Origin: Candidatus Saccharimonadota bacterium
GTDB lineage: Bacteria > Patescibacteriota > Saccharimonadia > Saccharimonadales > 2-12-FULL-41-12
Length of the DNA stretch: 45,541 nt
Assembly: GCA_022842995.1 (NCBI GenBank)
Contig: JALHOM010000002.1
Span: 1-45,541 of the forward strand
Direction of reading: 5' to 3'
Both the position numbers and the translations under genes were made by a program. Below, one piece after another: positions 15,484 to 23,723 of this stretch; within the stretch, counting starts at the first letter, position 1; each line of letters opens with the position of its first letter. The notes under the pieces were generated by a model, which was not told the origin of the DNA, made no database searches, and worked only from the letters and a program-made list of their open reading frames with translations.

Positions 15484-16680
15484 ATGAGTACCTATATTGC
15501 CCTCCTTGGTCGCCAACCAGCGATCAGCATTGCAGAACTGGAAGCAGTTTTCGGGCCAAGTGCCCTAGAAATCATTGCGCACGAAGCAGTGGCCATCAAT
15601 GCTCCTAATGCTCCTCAAGCGACCTCCCGTCTTGGCGGAATAATTAAGTTATGTTCGGTGACAAGTGTTTTGCAAACAGACAATATCCAAAAGATCGAAC
15701 AAGAAGTCACCAAACTTGCTCTGAAGCACCAGACTGACGGAAAATTAAAAATCGGCATCAGTGCTCACAACACGCGACTGAGCCCCGGCAAAATCAATGC
15801 CATGGCCCTCAGCACCAAAAAGGAACTACGCTCTCATGGCCAATCAGTCCGAATAATCCCCAATAAATCGGCCGAACTTTCTAGCGCCACTGTCCTATAT
15901 AATCGCCTCACTCACGACAAAGGTCTGGAAATCTATATCATAAGAGGTAAAAACGGCCAGATTTACATCGCAAAAACCGTCTACGTTCAAGACATCGACG
16001 CCTACGCTGCCCGCGACCAAGAACGACCGATGCGTGACGCCAAAGTTGGCATGTTGCCACCCAAACTGGCTCAGATCATCATCAATCTTGCCGTTATGCC
16101 GCACAGCCTCGATACCTCCGAGAGTCCTAATCCCAAAACAGACGACGCACAGGCCATACTCGACCCGTTTTGCGGGACCGGGGTTTTGCTCCAAGAAGCG
16201 CTTCTTATGAACTACCGAGCTTATGGCACCGATATTGAGCCAAGGATGATCGAGTACAGCCAAAAGAACCTAGACTGGCTTCCGACGCCCGACAAAAGCT
16301 TCACACTTGAAGTCGGCGACGCCACCAACCACGTCTGGCAAAAACCTTACAATTTTATAGCCGGAGAGACATATTTAGGTCGACCACTCAACAATTTGCC
16401 CGACAACGCTACCTTGACCAAAATCATGAGCGATTGTGACGTTATTCACCGCAAATTCCTGCAAAATGTCGCCTCTCAGACCTCGCCTGGCTTCCGCTTG
16501 TGTATTGCTTTGCCCGCCTGGAAGACCAAAAACGGTTTTCTACACCTTAAAACCCTTGATTCTCTGAGCGATTTAGGCTATAATCGGGTGAGATTTGTTC
16601 ACACTAAAGACGCAGATCTGATCTATCATCGAGATGACCAGATTGTTGGACGTGAACTTGTAGTTTTAGAACGTAATTAA
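15484..16680 (+). CDS. TRM11-like RNA methyltransferase family protein
   Basis: The start is placed at ATG 15484 (MSTYIALLGRQPAISIAELEAVFG), which matches the family opening; an upstream ATG at 15460 would lie over the promoter. The N-terminal half is THUMP-like. The C-terminal half is a Rossmann methyltransferase with motif I ILDPFCGTGVLLQEALLM and an acidic GTDIEPRM. TRM11/THUMP enzymes methylate guanine N2 in tRNA or rRNA. The usual (D/N)PPY catalytic motif is not seen; the equivalent position reads FIAGETYLGRPLNN. Activity or base specificity may therefore differ. It is one of the few plus-strand genes and is divergent from the flippase-like gene. Confidence 0.72.
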   Translation: MSTYIALLGRQPAISIAELEAVFGPSALEIIAHEAVAINAPNAPQATSRLGGIIKLCSVTSVLQTDNIQKIEQEVTKLALKHQTDGKLKIGISAHNTRLSPGKINAMALSTKKELRSHGQSVRIIPNKSAELSSATVLYNRLTHDKGLEIYIIRGKNGQIYIAKTVYVQDIDAYAARDQERPMRDAKVGMLPPKLAQIIINLAVMPHSLDTSESPNPKTDDAQAILDPFCGTGVLLQEALLMNYRAYGTDIEPRMIEYSQKNLDWLPTPDKSFTLEVGDATNHVWQKPYNFIAGETYLGRPLNNLPDNATLTKIMSDCDVIHRKFLQNVASQTSPGFRLCIALPAWKTKNGFLHLKTLDSLSDLGYNRVRFVHTKDADLIYHRDDQIVGRELVVLERN

Positions 16681-16713
16681 TGTAATTCCAGGCACTGGCC
16701 CTTAAAGCTCTTG

Positions 16714-16810
16714 CTTGCGATTAAGACAAGGCGGATTAGAGAAGCGCACTGAGTCGTACTTTACGTACGATGAAGGAGCATCGCAGAATCCAACACAGTC
16801 ATAATCCAAG
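16714..16810. repeat. long imperfect hairpin upstream of rpmA (copy 1 of a shared-tip element)
   Basis: Outer arms CTTGcGATTAaGAC (16714-16727) and GTCaTAATCCAAG (16798-16810) pair. GGATT (16733-16737) pairs with AATCC (16787-16791), GCG with CGC, and the tip TCGTAC-TTTAC-GTACGA (16754-16770) is a perfect 6-bp stem. The tip block GAGTCGTACTTTACGTAC (16751-16768) differs by two bases from one at 26897-26914. The rest of 16681-16867 shows no gene. It could be a dispersed repeat or a structured 5' leader of rpmA. Confidence 0.7.
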
Positions 16811-16867
16811 AAGGATGCGGGGTTGACAGCTCCGCTGGCAAGCAGGCAGCCTGACAAGAGGTTTAAA

Positions 16868-17140
16868 ATGAGTAAAGTTAAAGCAGGTGGTAGCAGTAAG
16901 AACAACCACAACAACGCAGGTCCCCGCCTTGGAGTCAAACTCTATGCTGGCCAAGTTGTTAAAACCGGACAGGTTATTGTTCGTCAAGTTGGCATGACCA
17001 AGCGTTCAGGCCCAGGAACGATGATGAGCCGCAACTTCACTATCCACGCCGCTCAAGATGGTGTGGTGGCCTTTAAAACCCGTAAAGTAAAAACCTTTTC
17101 AGGCCGTTCTGTTCCTCGCGTTGAAGTACAAGTCGTTTAA
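16868..17140 (+). CDS. rpmA: 50S ribosomal protein L27
   Basis: L27 is a large-subunit protein whose N-terminus reaches the peptidyl-transferase centre. The 90-residue product from ATG 16868 begins MSKVKAGGSSKNNHNNAGPR and continues LGVKLYAGQVVKTGQVIVRQ, which fits the L27 core. AAGAGG lies eight bases upstream, so the longer frame from 16823 is rejected. The N-terminus is the normal mature-like form, without the extra cleaved peptide seen in Firmicutes. Its usual partner rplU (L21) is not adjacent. A bidirectional terminator follows. Confidence 0.93.
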   Translation: MSKVKAGGSSKNNHNNAGPRLGVKLYAGQVVKTGQVIVRQVGMTKRSGPGTMMSRNFTIHAAQDGVVAFKTRKVKTFSGRSVPRVEVQVV

Positions 17141-17160
17141 AAACTAAAACTTACTTACAT

Positions 17161-17192
17161 AAAAACTCCCGTTTTTAACGCGGGAGTTTTTT
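17161..17192. terminator. bidirectional Rho-independent terminator
   Basis: AACTCCCG (17164-17171) pairs with CGGGAGTT (17181-17188), followed by T-runs on both strands. It lies between the convergent rpmA and CheY-like genes and can end both transcripts. Confidence 0.85.
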
Positions 17193-17210
17193 AATGATCT
17201 ATGAATACTG

Positions 17211-17597
17211 CTAGTTTATGCTGAGTCGTTCACGAATCCGCTCAACAACATCGGCTATCACTACTTGAGACTTGATCAGATAATCATCAACTCCGAGGCT
17301 TTCGGCTTTCTGGCGATCAGAATCTTGACTGAGAGCTGTTAACATGACTATCTTAACGCTCTGCGTTTCTGGGGTGTTGCGGAGAATATCCAGGACATCA
17401 AAGCCACTAACTTTTGGCATCATGACGTCAAGCAGGATCAAATCAGGCTTAGCTGCTAAGGCTGCTGCTAAAGCATCTTCCCCATTTGGCACACGTTTTG
17501 TCGCAAAGCCTTCGGCTTGCAATCTGGTTTGATATACACTTGCTAGATTGTCGTCATCTTCGACAATTAAAATCATTTTTTGTTTTGTATCACTCAT
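17211..17597 (-). CDS. CheY-like single-domain response regulator
   Basis: This is a stand-alone receiver domain of about 128 residues from ATG 17595-17597 (MSDTKQKMILIVEDDDN). The acidic pocket (VEDDD), phosphoacceptor (LILLDVMMP), switch Thr (VMLTALS) and conserved Lys (DDYLIKSQ) are all present. No output domain follows, so it must act on a partner or relay phosphate. It lies between rpmA and pyrG with its own promoter and shares a terminator with rpmA. The longer frame to 17633 starts with TTG inside the -35 box and is rejected. Confidence 0.9.
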   Translation of the reverse strand: MSDTKQKMILIVEDDDNLASVYQTRLQAEGFATKRVPNGEDALAAALAAKPDLILLDVMMPKVSGFDVLDILRNTPETQSVKIVMLTALSQDSDRQKAESLGVDDYLIKSQVVIADVVERIRERLSIN

Positions 17598-17604
17598 AAC
17601 GCTT

Positions 17605-17633
17605 ATGCTACCACAGATAACGTTATCCGTCAA
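17605..17633 (-). promoter_or_regulatory. promoter with 12-bp palindrome in the spacer
   Basis: TTGACG (17628-17633), 17 bases and TAGCAT (17605-17610) precede the ATG by seven bases, which would make the mRNA leaderless. The spacer holds the perfect palindrome GATAACGTTATC (17616-17627), placed where a repressor would block RNA polymerase. Confidence 0.45.
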
Positions 17634-17692
17634 CCCGCTTATGCTGTTGCGAGCTAATGAATTTGAAATATTCTATGTTAAGCGAGTGAATA

Positions 17693-19282
17693 TTATCCGA
17701 GTAATGCTTCTATGAAGCCGACAAACATCGGGTGCGGCCTGTTGGGACGAGATTTAAATTCAGGATGGAATTGACTGGCGACAAAGAACGGATGATCGAT
17801 CGCCTCGATAATTTCTACAAGCTTAGCGTCTGGACTTAAGCCAGTAGCTTTTATCCCCCACGCTTCGTATTGATCTCGATATTCGTTATTGGCTTCGTAG
17901 CGATGCCGGTGTCGTTCATCGATCTGGTTTTCGCCGTATAATTCGCTCGCTACGGAACCAGGCACCAGTTTGCAGGGGTAATTTCCCAGTCTCATGGTGC
18001 CACCAGTGCCTTCTTTACCCTTCTGACCATTCATGGAGTGTATGACTGGGTTTTTCGCCCCAGGGTCTATTTCGGTAGAGTTCGCGTCGGTGATGCCATA
18101 ATTCCGAGCGGCGGCTATAACCCCGACTTGCATCCCAAGACAGAGCCCGAGATACGGCTTCTTCGACGCAAGAGCATATTGAGCTGCCTTGATCTTACCC
18201 TCAACACCTCGATTACCGAATCCGCCCGGAACCAAAATTCCATCGTATTGTTCGAGTATGGAAGCGTCTGTTAGTTCCTCGGCGTTAACCCAATGGATGT
18301 CCACGCCAATAGAATGACTCCAGGCAGCGGCCCGTAGAGCCTCAAAAACCGACATATAGGTGTCTTGGTTATTTAAATACTTGGCAACGACCGCCACACT
18401 GCGTCGGTGCGTCAGTCTGTGAACGGCTTTATCGACAAAATCTTCCCATTTAGCCAAATCGGGCTTGCCGGCCTCGATACCAAGCCGCTTTACGATAACA
18501 TCACCGATACCCTCTTGCTCGAGTGTCAGAGGTACTTCATAAATACTCTTGGCATTCGGCAAAAGCACTATCGCTTCTTTGGGGATACCGCTATGTAGCG
18601 ACAGCTTATCGAGAACGTCTAATGGTGGCATTTCCTCGCTTCGCGCGACCAAAATATCTGGCAAAATACCGACCGAACGTAAATCGCGGACGGCGTTTTG
18701 AGCAGGCTTTGTCTTAAACTCGCCACTGGTACCCAAAAACGGCAAATAAACAACGTGCGTAAATATGCAATGTTCGCGACCTACCCGATAGCGAAGTTCA
18801 CGTATGGCCTCAATATAGGCGGGGCTTTCATAATCGCCTACCGTGCCGCCAATTTCCACAATATGTACGTCAAAGCCTTTCGAAGCTTCTAAAACGACGT
18901 CCTGAATAGCATTGGTAAGATGCGGAATAACCTGCACAGTCTTGCCCAGGAACTTACCAGCTCGCTCGTCAGAAATTAGCTGCAAAAGCAGCCGACCACT
19001 CATCATGCTACTGGTCTGCGTGCACTCGATATCCAAAAATCGCTCGTAATGGCCGAGGTCTAGATCGGTCTCTGCGCCATCTTTAGTAACGAAACACTCG
19101 CCGTGTTCTGCCGGATTAAGCGTACCGGCATCGACGTTAAAATACGGATCTAATTTTTGAACGTTAACACTAAGCCCACGGGCTTTTAAAATATTGCCCA
19201 TAGAGGCAGCGGTAATACCCTTGCCTACACCAGACAAGACTCCGCCCACGACAAAAATATACTTTGTTTGTTTCGAGCCCAA
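17693..19282 (-). CDS. pyrG: CTP synthase
   Basis: It aminates UTP to CTP using glutamine and ATP. At 529 residues it is of normal length. The N-terminal synthetase domain contains VVGGVLSGVGKG and KLDPYFNVDAGTLNPAEHGE. The C-terminal class I glutamine amidotransferase domain has the nucleophile Cys in CLGMQVG, preceded by VPGGFGNRG, and the His-Glu pair in QFHPEFKSRP. The start is TTG at 19280-19282, supported by AGGCGG about eight bases upstream and by the family N-terminus. It follows the S41 protease gene on the same strand. Confidence 0.97.
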   Translation of the reverse strand: MGSKQTKYIFVVGGVLSGVGKGITAASMGNILKARGLSVNVQKLDPYFNVDAGTLNPAEHGECFVTKDGAETDLDLGHYERFLDIECTQTSSMMSGRLLLQLISDERAGKFLGKTVQVIPHLTNAIQDVVLEASKGFDVHIVEIGGTVGDYESPAYIEAIRELRYRVGREHCIFTHVVYLPFLGTSGEFKTKPAQNAVRDLRSVGILPDILVARSEEMPPLDVLDKLSLHSGIPKEAIVLLPNAKSIYEVPLTLEQEGIGDVIVKRLGIEAGKPDLAKWEDFVDKAVHRLTHRRSVAVVAKYLNNQDTYMSVFEALRAAAWSHSIGVDIHWVNAEELTDASILEQYDGILVPGGFGNRGVEGKIKAAQYALASKKPYLGLCLGMQVGVIAAARNYGITDANSTEIDPGAKNPVIHSMNGQKGKEGTGGTMRLGNYPCKLVPGSVASELYGENQIDERHRHRYEANNEYRDQYEAWGIKATGLSPDAKLVEIIEAIDHPFFVASQFHPEFKSRPNRPHPMFVGFIEALLG

Positions 19283-19364
19283 TTTTAACCCGCCTAAACT
19301 CCATTAGTTTTAACTATCATACCCCGAAATCGACCTCAATAGCAAACCGACTTTAAGAGATGCC

Positions 19365-20564
19365 CTATTTCAGCTTATCGATGGCGGCCTGTTTTTGCGG
19401 GTCTTTGCTGGACGATATGTCGGCTTCAGTGATTTCTACTTTTTGATCTGGTTCTATGCCTTCTTTATCGATATTACTCCCGCTTGGCGTGAACCATCTT
19501 GCTACCGTGACTTTCAGCACACCTCCGTCATCAAGCGTTCTGACCTCTTGCACACTACCTTTTCCGTAAGATTTTTGGCCAATAATTGTCGCGGCATTAT
19601 TATCTCTTAAGGCTCCAGCAGTGATCTCGCTAGCACTCGCCGAACCCTCATCGATCAAAACCACTGTCGGTACGCCCAGGAGTGTTGGGGTTCCTTTTGC
19701 CGAAAAACTTTTCACTACTTTGCCGTCACGCTTTTCCTCTAGAATTGTCTTGCCGTTCGATAGCCAGACACTCGAAACACCAACCGAAGCGTCCAGCAAA
19801 CCTCCCGGGTTCCCTCTCATGTCAAGTACAACCCCTTTGACGTTCTTTGATTTAAAGTCGACTGCTGCTTGTTGCACAAGCTGGGTCGTGTCCTCGCCAA
19901 AACGCGAGATTTTAATGATTCCGATGTTTTCTGGCGTCACTTCGGTTTTTACACTCGGCAGATTGATCTGATCACGAGTAATCTCAAAATCAAGCGGTTT
20001 TCCATCACGGGCAATCTGAAGTTTCACCGAAGTACCTTTAGGCCCACGTATTTTCTTGACAGCGTCAGTTATGGAGATATCGTAAGCTGATTCGTCATTA
20101 ATTTTCACAATGATATCCCGCGCCCTTACTCCTGCTTTTTGGGCCGGAAAACCCTCGATAGGCGAAATGATAATAATCGAGCCGTTTTCTTTGCCCAACT
20201 CTGCCCCAATACCTTCAAAACTACCGCTTAATTGCTCTTCGAACTCTTTTGAGGCTTCGGTATTCAAATATTCGGTGTACGGATCACCAGCCGCTTCAAC
20301 GAGACCAGCCTTCAAGCCATCCTCGAGTTTAGATGCTTCTAGCTGCCCGTCGTAGCCTTCCTTCAGCTTGGCATATAGCTCTTCGACGCCGCCATACTCA
20401 AGTGCGCCAGCATCGGCTTTCTGGACGGACTGCCTAAAAATACGATCCGTGCCAAGACTTACCTTAGAATCCCCTACCAAATATCCAAAACCAAAAACTA
20501 CCAACAAAACAGCAACATTAACTGCCAGCTTTTTATAACTTACACTACGCGGTGAAACTTCCAC
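19365..20564 (-). CDS. S41-family C-terminal processing peptidase (CtpA-like)
   Basis: This is an envelope serine protease of 399 residues. An N-terminal helix (about 10-28, LAVNVAVLLVVFGFGYLVG) anchors or exports it. A PDZ domain covers about 100-195 (GSFEGIGAELGKENGSIIIISPIEGFPAQKAGVRARD). The catalytic core holds Ser in DEGSASASEITAGAL and Lys in IGQKSYGKGSVQ, the Ser-Lys dyad of CtpA enzymes. It starts with GTG after a strong GAGGAGGT. Its position after the pcsB-like gene suggests work on cell-wall or division proteins, by inference. Confidence 0.93.
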   Translation of the reverse strand: MEVSPRSVSYKKLAVNVAVLLVVFGFGYLVGDSKVSLGTDRIFRQSVQKADAGALEYGGVEELYAKLKEGYDGQLEASKLEDGLKAGLVEAAGDPYTEYLNTEASKEFEEQLSGSFEGIGAELGKENGSIIIISPIEGFPAQKAGVRARDIIVKINDESAYDISITDAVKKIRGPKGTSVKLQIARDGKPLDFEITRDQINLPSVKTEVTPENIGIIKISRFGEDTTQLVQQAAVDFKSKNVKGVVLDMRGNPGGLLDASVGVSSVWLSNGKTILEEKRDGKVVKSFSAKGTPTLLGVPTVVLIDEGSASASEITAGALRDNNAATIIGQKSYGKGSVQEVRTLDDGGVLKVTVARWFTPSGSNIDKEGIEPDQKVEITEADISSSKDPQKQAAIDKLK

Positions 20565-20652
20565 TAATAAACCTCCTCAATTGACAATCAAAATAAAGTA
20601 CCTACGCGGCGCATCCGCGCTACTCTTTAAGAACTCTCTCTAGTATAGCCGA

Positions 20653-21783
20653 CTACCACGGGAAATGGATGAAAACGAGGCCATTTGGCGATATCGTAGC
20701 CTCACTGTAAGTTCCTGTCCAGCTGGCATTATACTGGCTGATGTTTATCGTCCCATTTGGATTGATAGACTCGACATACATAACGTGACCATAGTATCCA
20801 GAATTACTCACCGCGACATCCCCAACCTGTGGCGTAGAATCTACTGGGATACCAGCACGACGAGCGTTGTCATCCCACTGATTAGCATTACCGACTCCGC
20901 CCCAGTTTGGCATAAAGCGACCACTCTTCCAGACCTTCCAGGCGGTATAACTTACACACTGTCTTAGGAACATACCCCACGGATCAGCGACTTCATTTGG
21001 GAATGGATAATCAGCCCACGGATATCCAGAAGTATCGGGCACATTTCGTATGCCTCCGCCCCCGTTACGAGCAAATAAACGTGCGTTTTCTGCTGCTTGC
21101 TGTCGCTTGAGCTCAGAAATCCTAGAGGTATTCTCTTTAATCTCGTTCTCTAGCTGATTTTGTTGATCTTGATTAAGCGCCAAGATACGGTCTTTCTCTG
21201 CCCTTTGACCAGATAGCTGAGCCTGGAGGCTCTTTTGCTCTTCTAACGATTTCTCGACGGCTTCTTTTTTGGCATTTAACTCGAGCTTGAGAGCCGTCAC
21301 CTTATCGAGTGTTGATTTTATTTTGCTCCGAACGCTCTCTTGATATTGCTGTTTGTCAAAAAAGTCACTGAGGTCTTTACTGCTAGCGAGCATTTCTACC
21401 GTACTAATTTCTCCTGAAACATACATCGCTTTGATCGACTGACCAAGCAACGCTTTTTGCTTCTCTAACTCTTCTTCTGCTTCCTTAATTTGCTGCCGCA
21501 AAACATCTATCTCGCCATTCAGCTGGTTGATACGCGCTTGGGAAGCATCGATCTGAGCCTGTAATTTTGCAATGGCGTCTGCCAAAGAACTGGCCTCAAC
21601 ACTCAAAACACTTTGACTTTGCTTAATCTGGTCGTTTTGCGAATTTAGTTGGTTAATTTGCTCCTGAAAACGATCTGCAGAAACGAGAGTTGAACTTATC
21701 GTGCCAAAAAGTATTGCCGAAATCACCCCAAGCACAAGAAGGGCCTTGAGCTGAAGTGACAATTTTTCAATGTTTATATTCAT
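20653..21783 (-). CDS. PcsB-like peptidoglycan hydrolase with coiled coil and CHAP domain
   Basis: The start is ATG 21781-21783 (MNINIEKLSLQLKALLVLG). The longer frame overlaps the promoter. A signal or anchor helix (about 11-33) is followed by a long coiled coil (about 35-240, repeated Leu/Gln/Lys heptads) and a C-terminal CHAP amidase/endopeptidase domain (about 265-376). The nucleophile Cys is in LRQCVSYTAWKVW and the His in YYGHVMYVES. This architecture matches PcsB/RipC-type hydrolases activated by FtsEX, whose genes lie directly upstream. It cuts septal peptidoglycan outside the cell when FtsX changes shape. It has its own promoter with an operator-like dyad. Confidence 0.92.
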   Translation of the reverse strand: MNINIEKLSLQLKALLVLGVISAILFGTISSTLVSADRFQEQINQLNSQNDQIKQSQSVLSVEASSLADAIAKLQAQIDASQARINQLNGEIDVLRQQIKEAEEELEKQKALLGQSIKAMYVSGEISTVEMLASSKDLSDFFDKQQYQESVRSKIKSTLDKVTALKLELNAKKEAVEKSLEEQKSLQAQLSGQRAEKDRILALNQDQQNQLENEIKENTSRISELKRQQAAENARLFARNGGGGIRNVPDTSGYPWADYPFPNEVADPWGMFLRQCVSYTAWKVWKSGRFMPNWGGVGNANQWDDNARRAGIPVDSTPQVGDVAVSNSGYYGHVMYVESINPNGTINISQYNASWTGTYSEATISPNGLVFIHFPW

Positions 21784-21817
21784 TTTGAATGTTTTGATGT
21801 TATATATGTACCGTTTG

Positions 21818-21846
21818 ATTATAACATTCATAAGCGGAATGTTCAA
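21818..21846 (-). promoter_or_regulatory. promoter of pcsB-like gene with 21-bp dyad
   Basis: TTGAAC (21841-21846), a 17-base spacer and a perfect TATAAT (21818-21823) lie about 35 bases before the chosen start. The dyad AACATTC-N7-GAATGTT (21823-21843) fills the spacer between the two boxes, a classic repressor position. The short 5' leader has no clear ribosome site. Confidence 0.55.
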
Positions 21847-21885
21847 CCCTCCTCTCCGGAAATTAATTTAGATTTTAAAAAGATT

Positions 21886-22857
21886 CTATTTTAGTTTTAG
21901 CTTACGCTGCTTGGTTTGATGGAATTTAAGGTATCGCTTTGTAGCTATAAGCGCCGACAGCGCTCCAATTAGCATACCAGAAATTAGCTGCATCCCTAAA
22001 AATACCCAAAAATTATCAGCGAAATATTTATTGGCAAAATCCATATCGAGTAAACCCAAACTACTAGCATCAAACGCTTGAGACTGCACCACAAACAAGC
22101 TATTACAAATAACCAGAGAAGAGACAGCGGCAACTACCCCATAAAACATGGTTTCAACAATAAACGGACCCTTAATATACCACGTGCTCGCTCCTAGGAG
22201 ACGCATGATAGTCAACTCGTCGCGCCGGTTAAATATTGCCATCTGAATCGTATTGAAAATGATCAGCATCGAAATAACTGCAAAGGTGATAACCCCAACA
22301 AAAACCGCTTTTCGGAAGAAAGCAGTTGCCTTGGTAATCTTGTCGATTGCTTCTTTTCGGTCGCCCGAATATGAAGTTTCATCGGATTGGAGAGCCTTTA
22401 CTTTGTCGGCTTCAAGTACGGACTTGATTTCATCTATACGACCTGGGTCAACCGGTTTTACTTTAATAGTAGCCGGGAGCGGATTATCGGTCTGTGAAAT
22501 TGCAAGTAATAGATCGAGGTTATCCTTATTGTCGGCTCGATATTGCTCTAACGCCTGGTCTTTGGAGATATATTCTACTGATTTGACGTTATTCAGCGAA
22601 TCTAGTGTATTAATAATCTCTTTGCGCTGCTGCTCAGTCACCGAATCTTTGAGATAGACCGAAATATCGATCTTGTCATTGATCTGAGAAATAGTGTTGT
22701 TGAAAGTCGCATTGGCGATAATCGCGAACAGAACGATGGTCAGCGTGACCACCATGACTGCCGTGGCAGCAATACTGAGCGAAAGATTCCGAAAGAAATT
22801 AATAAACCCGGTTTTAAAAACTCGCTCTAAACTGATAAAAAATCTTCCCATAGTCAA
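21886..22857 (-). CDS. ftsX: cell division protein FtsX
   Basis: This is the membrane half of the FtsEX complex, coupling ATP hydrolysis in FtsE to activation of an extracellular hydrolase. In its 323 residues, the first helix (about 24-47), an extracytoplasmic domain (about 48-175, rich in DNPLPATIKVKP-type sequence) and three further helices (about 188, 238 and 288 onward) give the FtsX topology. A cytoplasmic NRRDELTIMRLLGAS motif precedes the third helix. It starts three bases after the ftsE stop. The pcsB-like gene follows after about 100 bases. Confidence 0.95.
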   Translation of the reverse strand: MTMGRFFISLERVFKTGFINFFRNLSLSIAATAVMVVTLTIVLFAIIANATFNNTISQINDKIDISVYLKDSVTEQQRKEIINTLDSLNNVKSVEYISKDQALEQYRADNKDNLDLLLAISQTDNPLPATIKVKPVDPGRIDEIKSVLEADKVKALQSDETSYSGDRKEAIDKITKATAFFRKAVFVGVITFAVISMLIIFNTIQMAIFNRRDELTIMRLLGASTWYIKGPFIVETMFYGVVAAVSSLVICNSLFVVQSQAFDASSLGLLDMDFANKYFADNFWVFLGMQLISGMLIGALSALIATKRYLKFHQTKQRKLKLK

Positions 22858-22860
22858 ATC

Positions 22861-23544
22861 CTACAGATCGTAGGTTCCACTCGCCTTATCGCTCACGACA
22901 CGGCCATCGCGAATAGTAATAACGCGGCGCTTGAGCTGATTAACAATATCTTGGTTGTGAGTCGTCAGCAAGACTGTCGTTCCGTATTTATTGATTTTTT
23001 CTAAAACACGGATAACGTCCCAGGCGTGCTTTGGGTCCAGGTTCCCTGTCGGCTCATCGGCGATCAAGATCTTCGGCTGTCGGACGATAGCCCTGGCAAT
23101 TGCCACGCGCTGCCGCTCACCTCCCGACAATTCCCTCGGGTAATTTTTTTCTTTACCTTTAAGCCCGACGATGGCCAGAACTTTTGGAACCGTGTGCTTG
23201 ATTTCGCGATTTCCTACGCCAACAACCTCTAGGGCGAAAGCGACGTTTTCGAAAACAGTTTTATTGGGTAATAGCTTAAAATCCTGAAAAACAACACCAA
23301 TTCGCCGGCGCAACTGCGGGATATGCCGGTCCTTCAAATGTTCGTAATCGATCCCTCCAACGACAATCTTGCCGCTACTTGGCTTCTCTTCTCTGGTCAA
23401 AAGCTTTAGCAAGGTCGACTTCCCCGCGCCTGATGGCCCAACGACAATCACAAACTCTTTTGGCTCGATATGCATGGTAATACGCTCGAGCGCCGAGCCA
23501 GTTCTTTTGCCGTATGTTTTGCTTACCCTGTCCAGTAGAATCAT
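22861..23544 (-). CDS. ftsE: cell division ATP-binding protein FtsE
   Basis: This is the ABC ATPase of FtsEX. Walker A (GPSGAGKST), Q-loop (VVFQDFKLLP), ABC signature (LSGGERQRVAIARA), Walker B (ILIADEPTGNLDP) and H-loop (LLTTHNQD) are all present in 227 residues. It acts at the cytoplasmic face of the membrane with FtsX and is the first gene of the ftsE-ftsX-pcsB order. The start is ATG at 23542-23544. Confidence 0.96.
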   Translation of the reverse strand: MILLDRVSKTYGKRTGSALERITMHIEPKEFVIVVGPSGAGKSTLLKLLTREEKPSSGKIVVGGIDYEHLKDRHIPQLRRRIGVVFQDFKLLPNKTVFENVAFALEVVGVGNREIKHTVPKVLAIVGLKGKEKNYPRELSGGERQRVAIARAIVRQPKILIADEPTGNLDPKHAWDVIRVLEKINKYGTTVLLTTHNQDIVNQLKRRVITIRDGRVVSDKASGTYDL

Positions 23545-23723
23545 GTCCCCCCATTATAACAAAGGTTACGGTTTAATCTACGCCGAATCTTCGTACAAAA
23601 AATCAACCTACCCTAAAAGCCAACGAATAAATTACATACATAGAACATGCTACCCCGAGGAGAAGTGAACGAAGTCACTGAAGTTAAAACCCAGAAGCAA
23701 GAAAGTACTTTTCAAATGCAACG
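23545..23723. other. intergenic region with a small hairpin
   Basis: This is the 179-base gap between ftsE and the orphan gene. AGTGA-ACGAAG-TCACT (23664-23679) forms a small stem inside a partly self-complementary stretch. No gene or clear terminator is visible. Confidence 0.4.
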
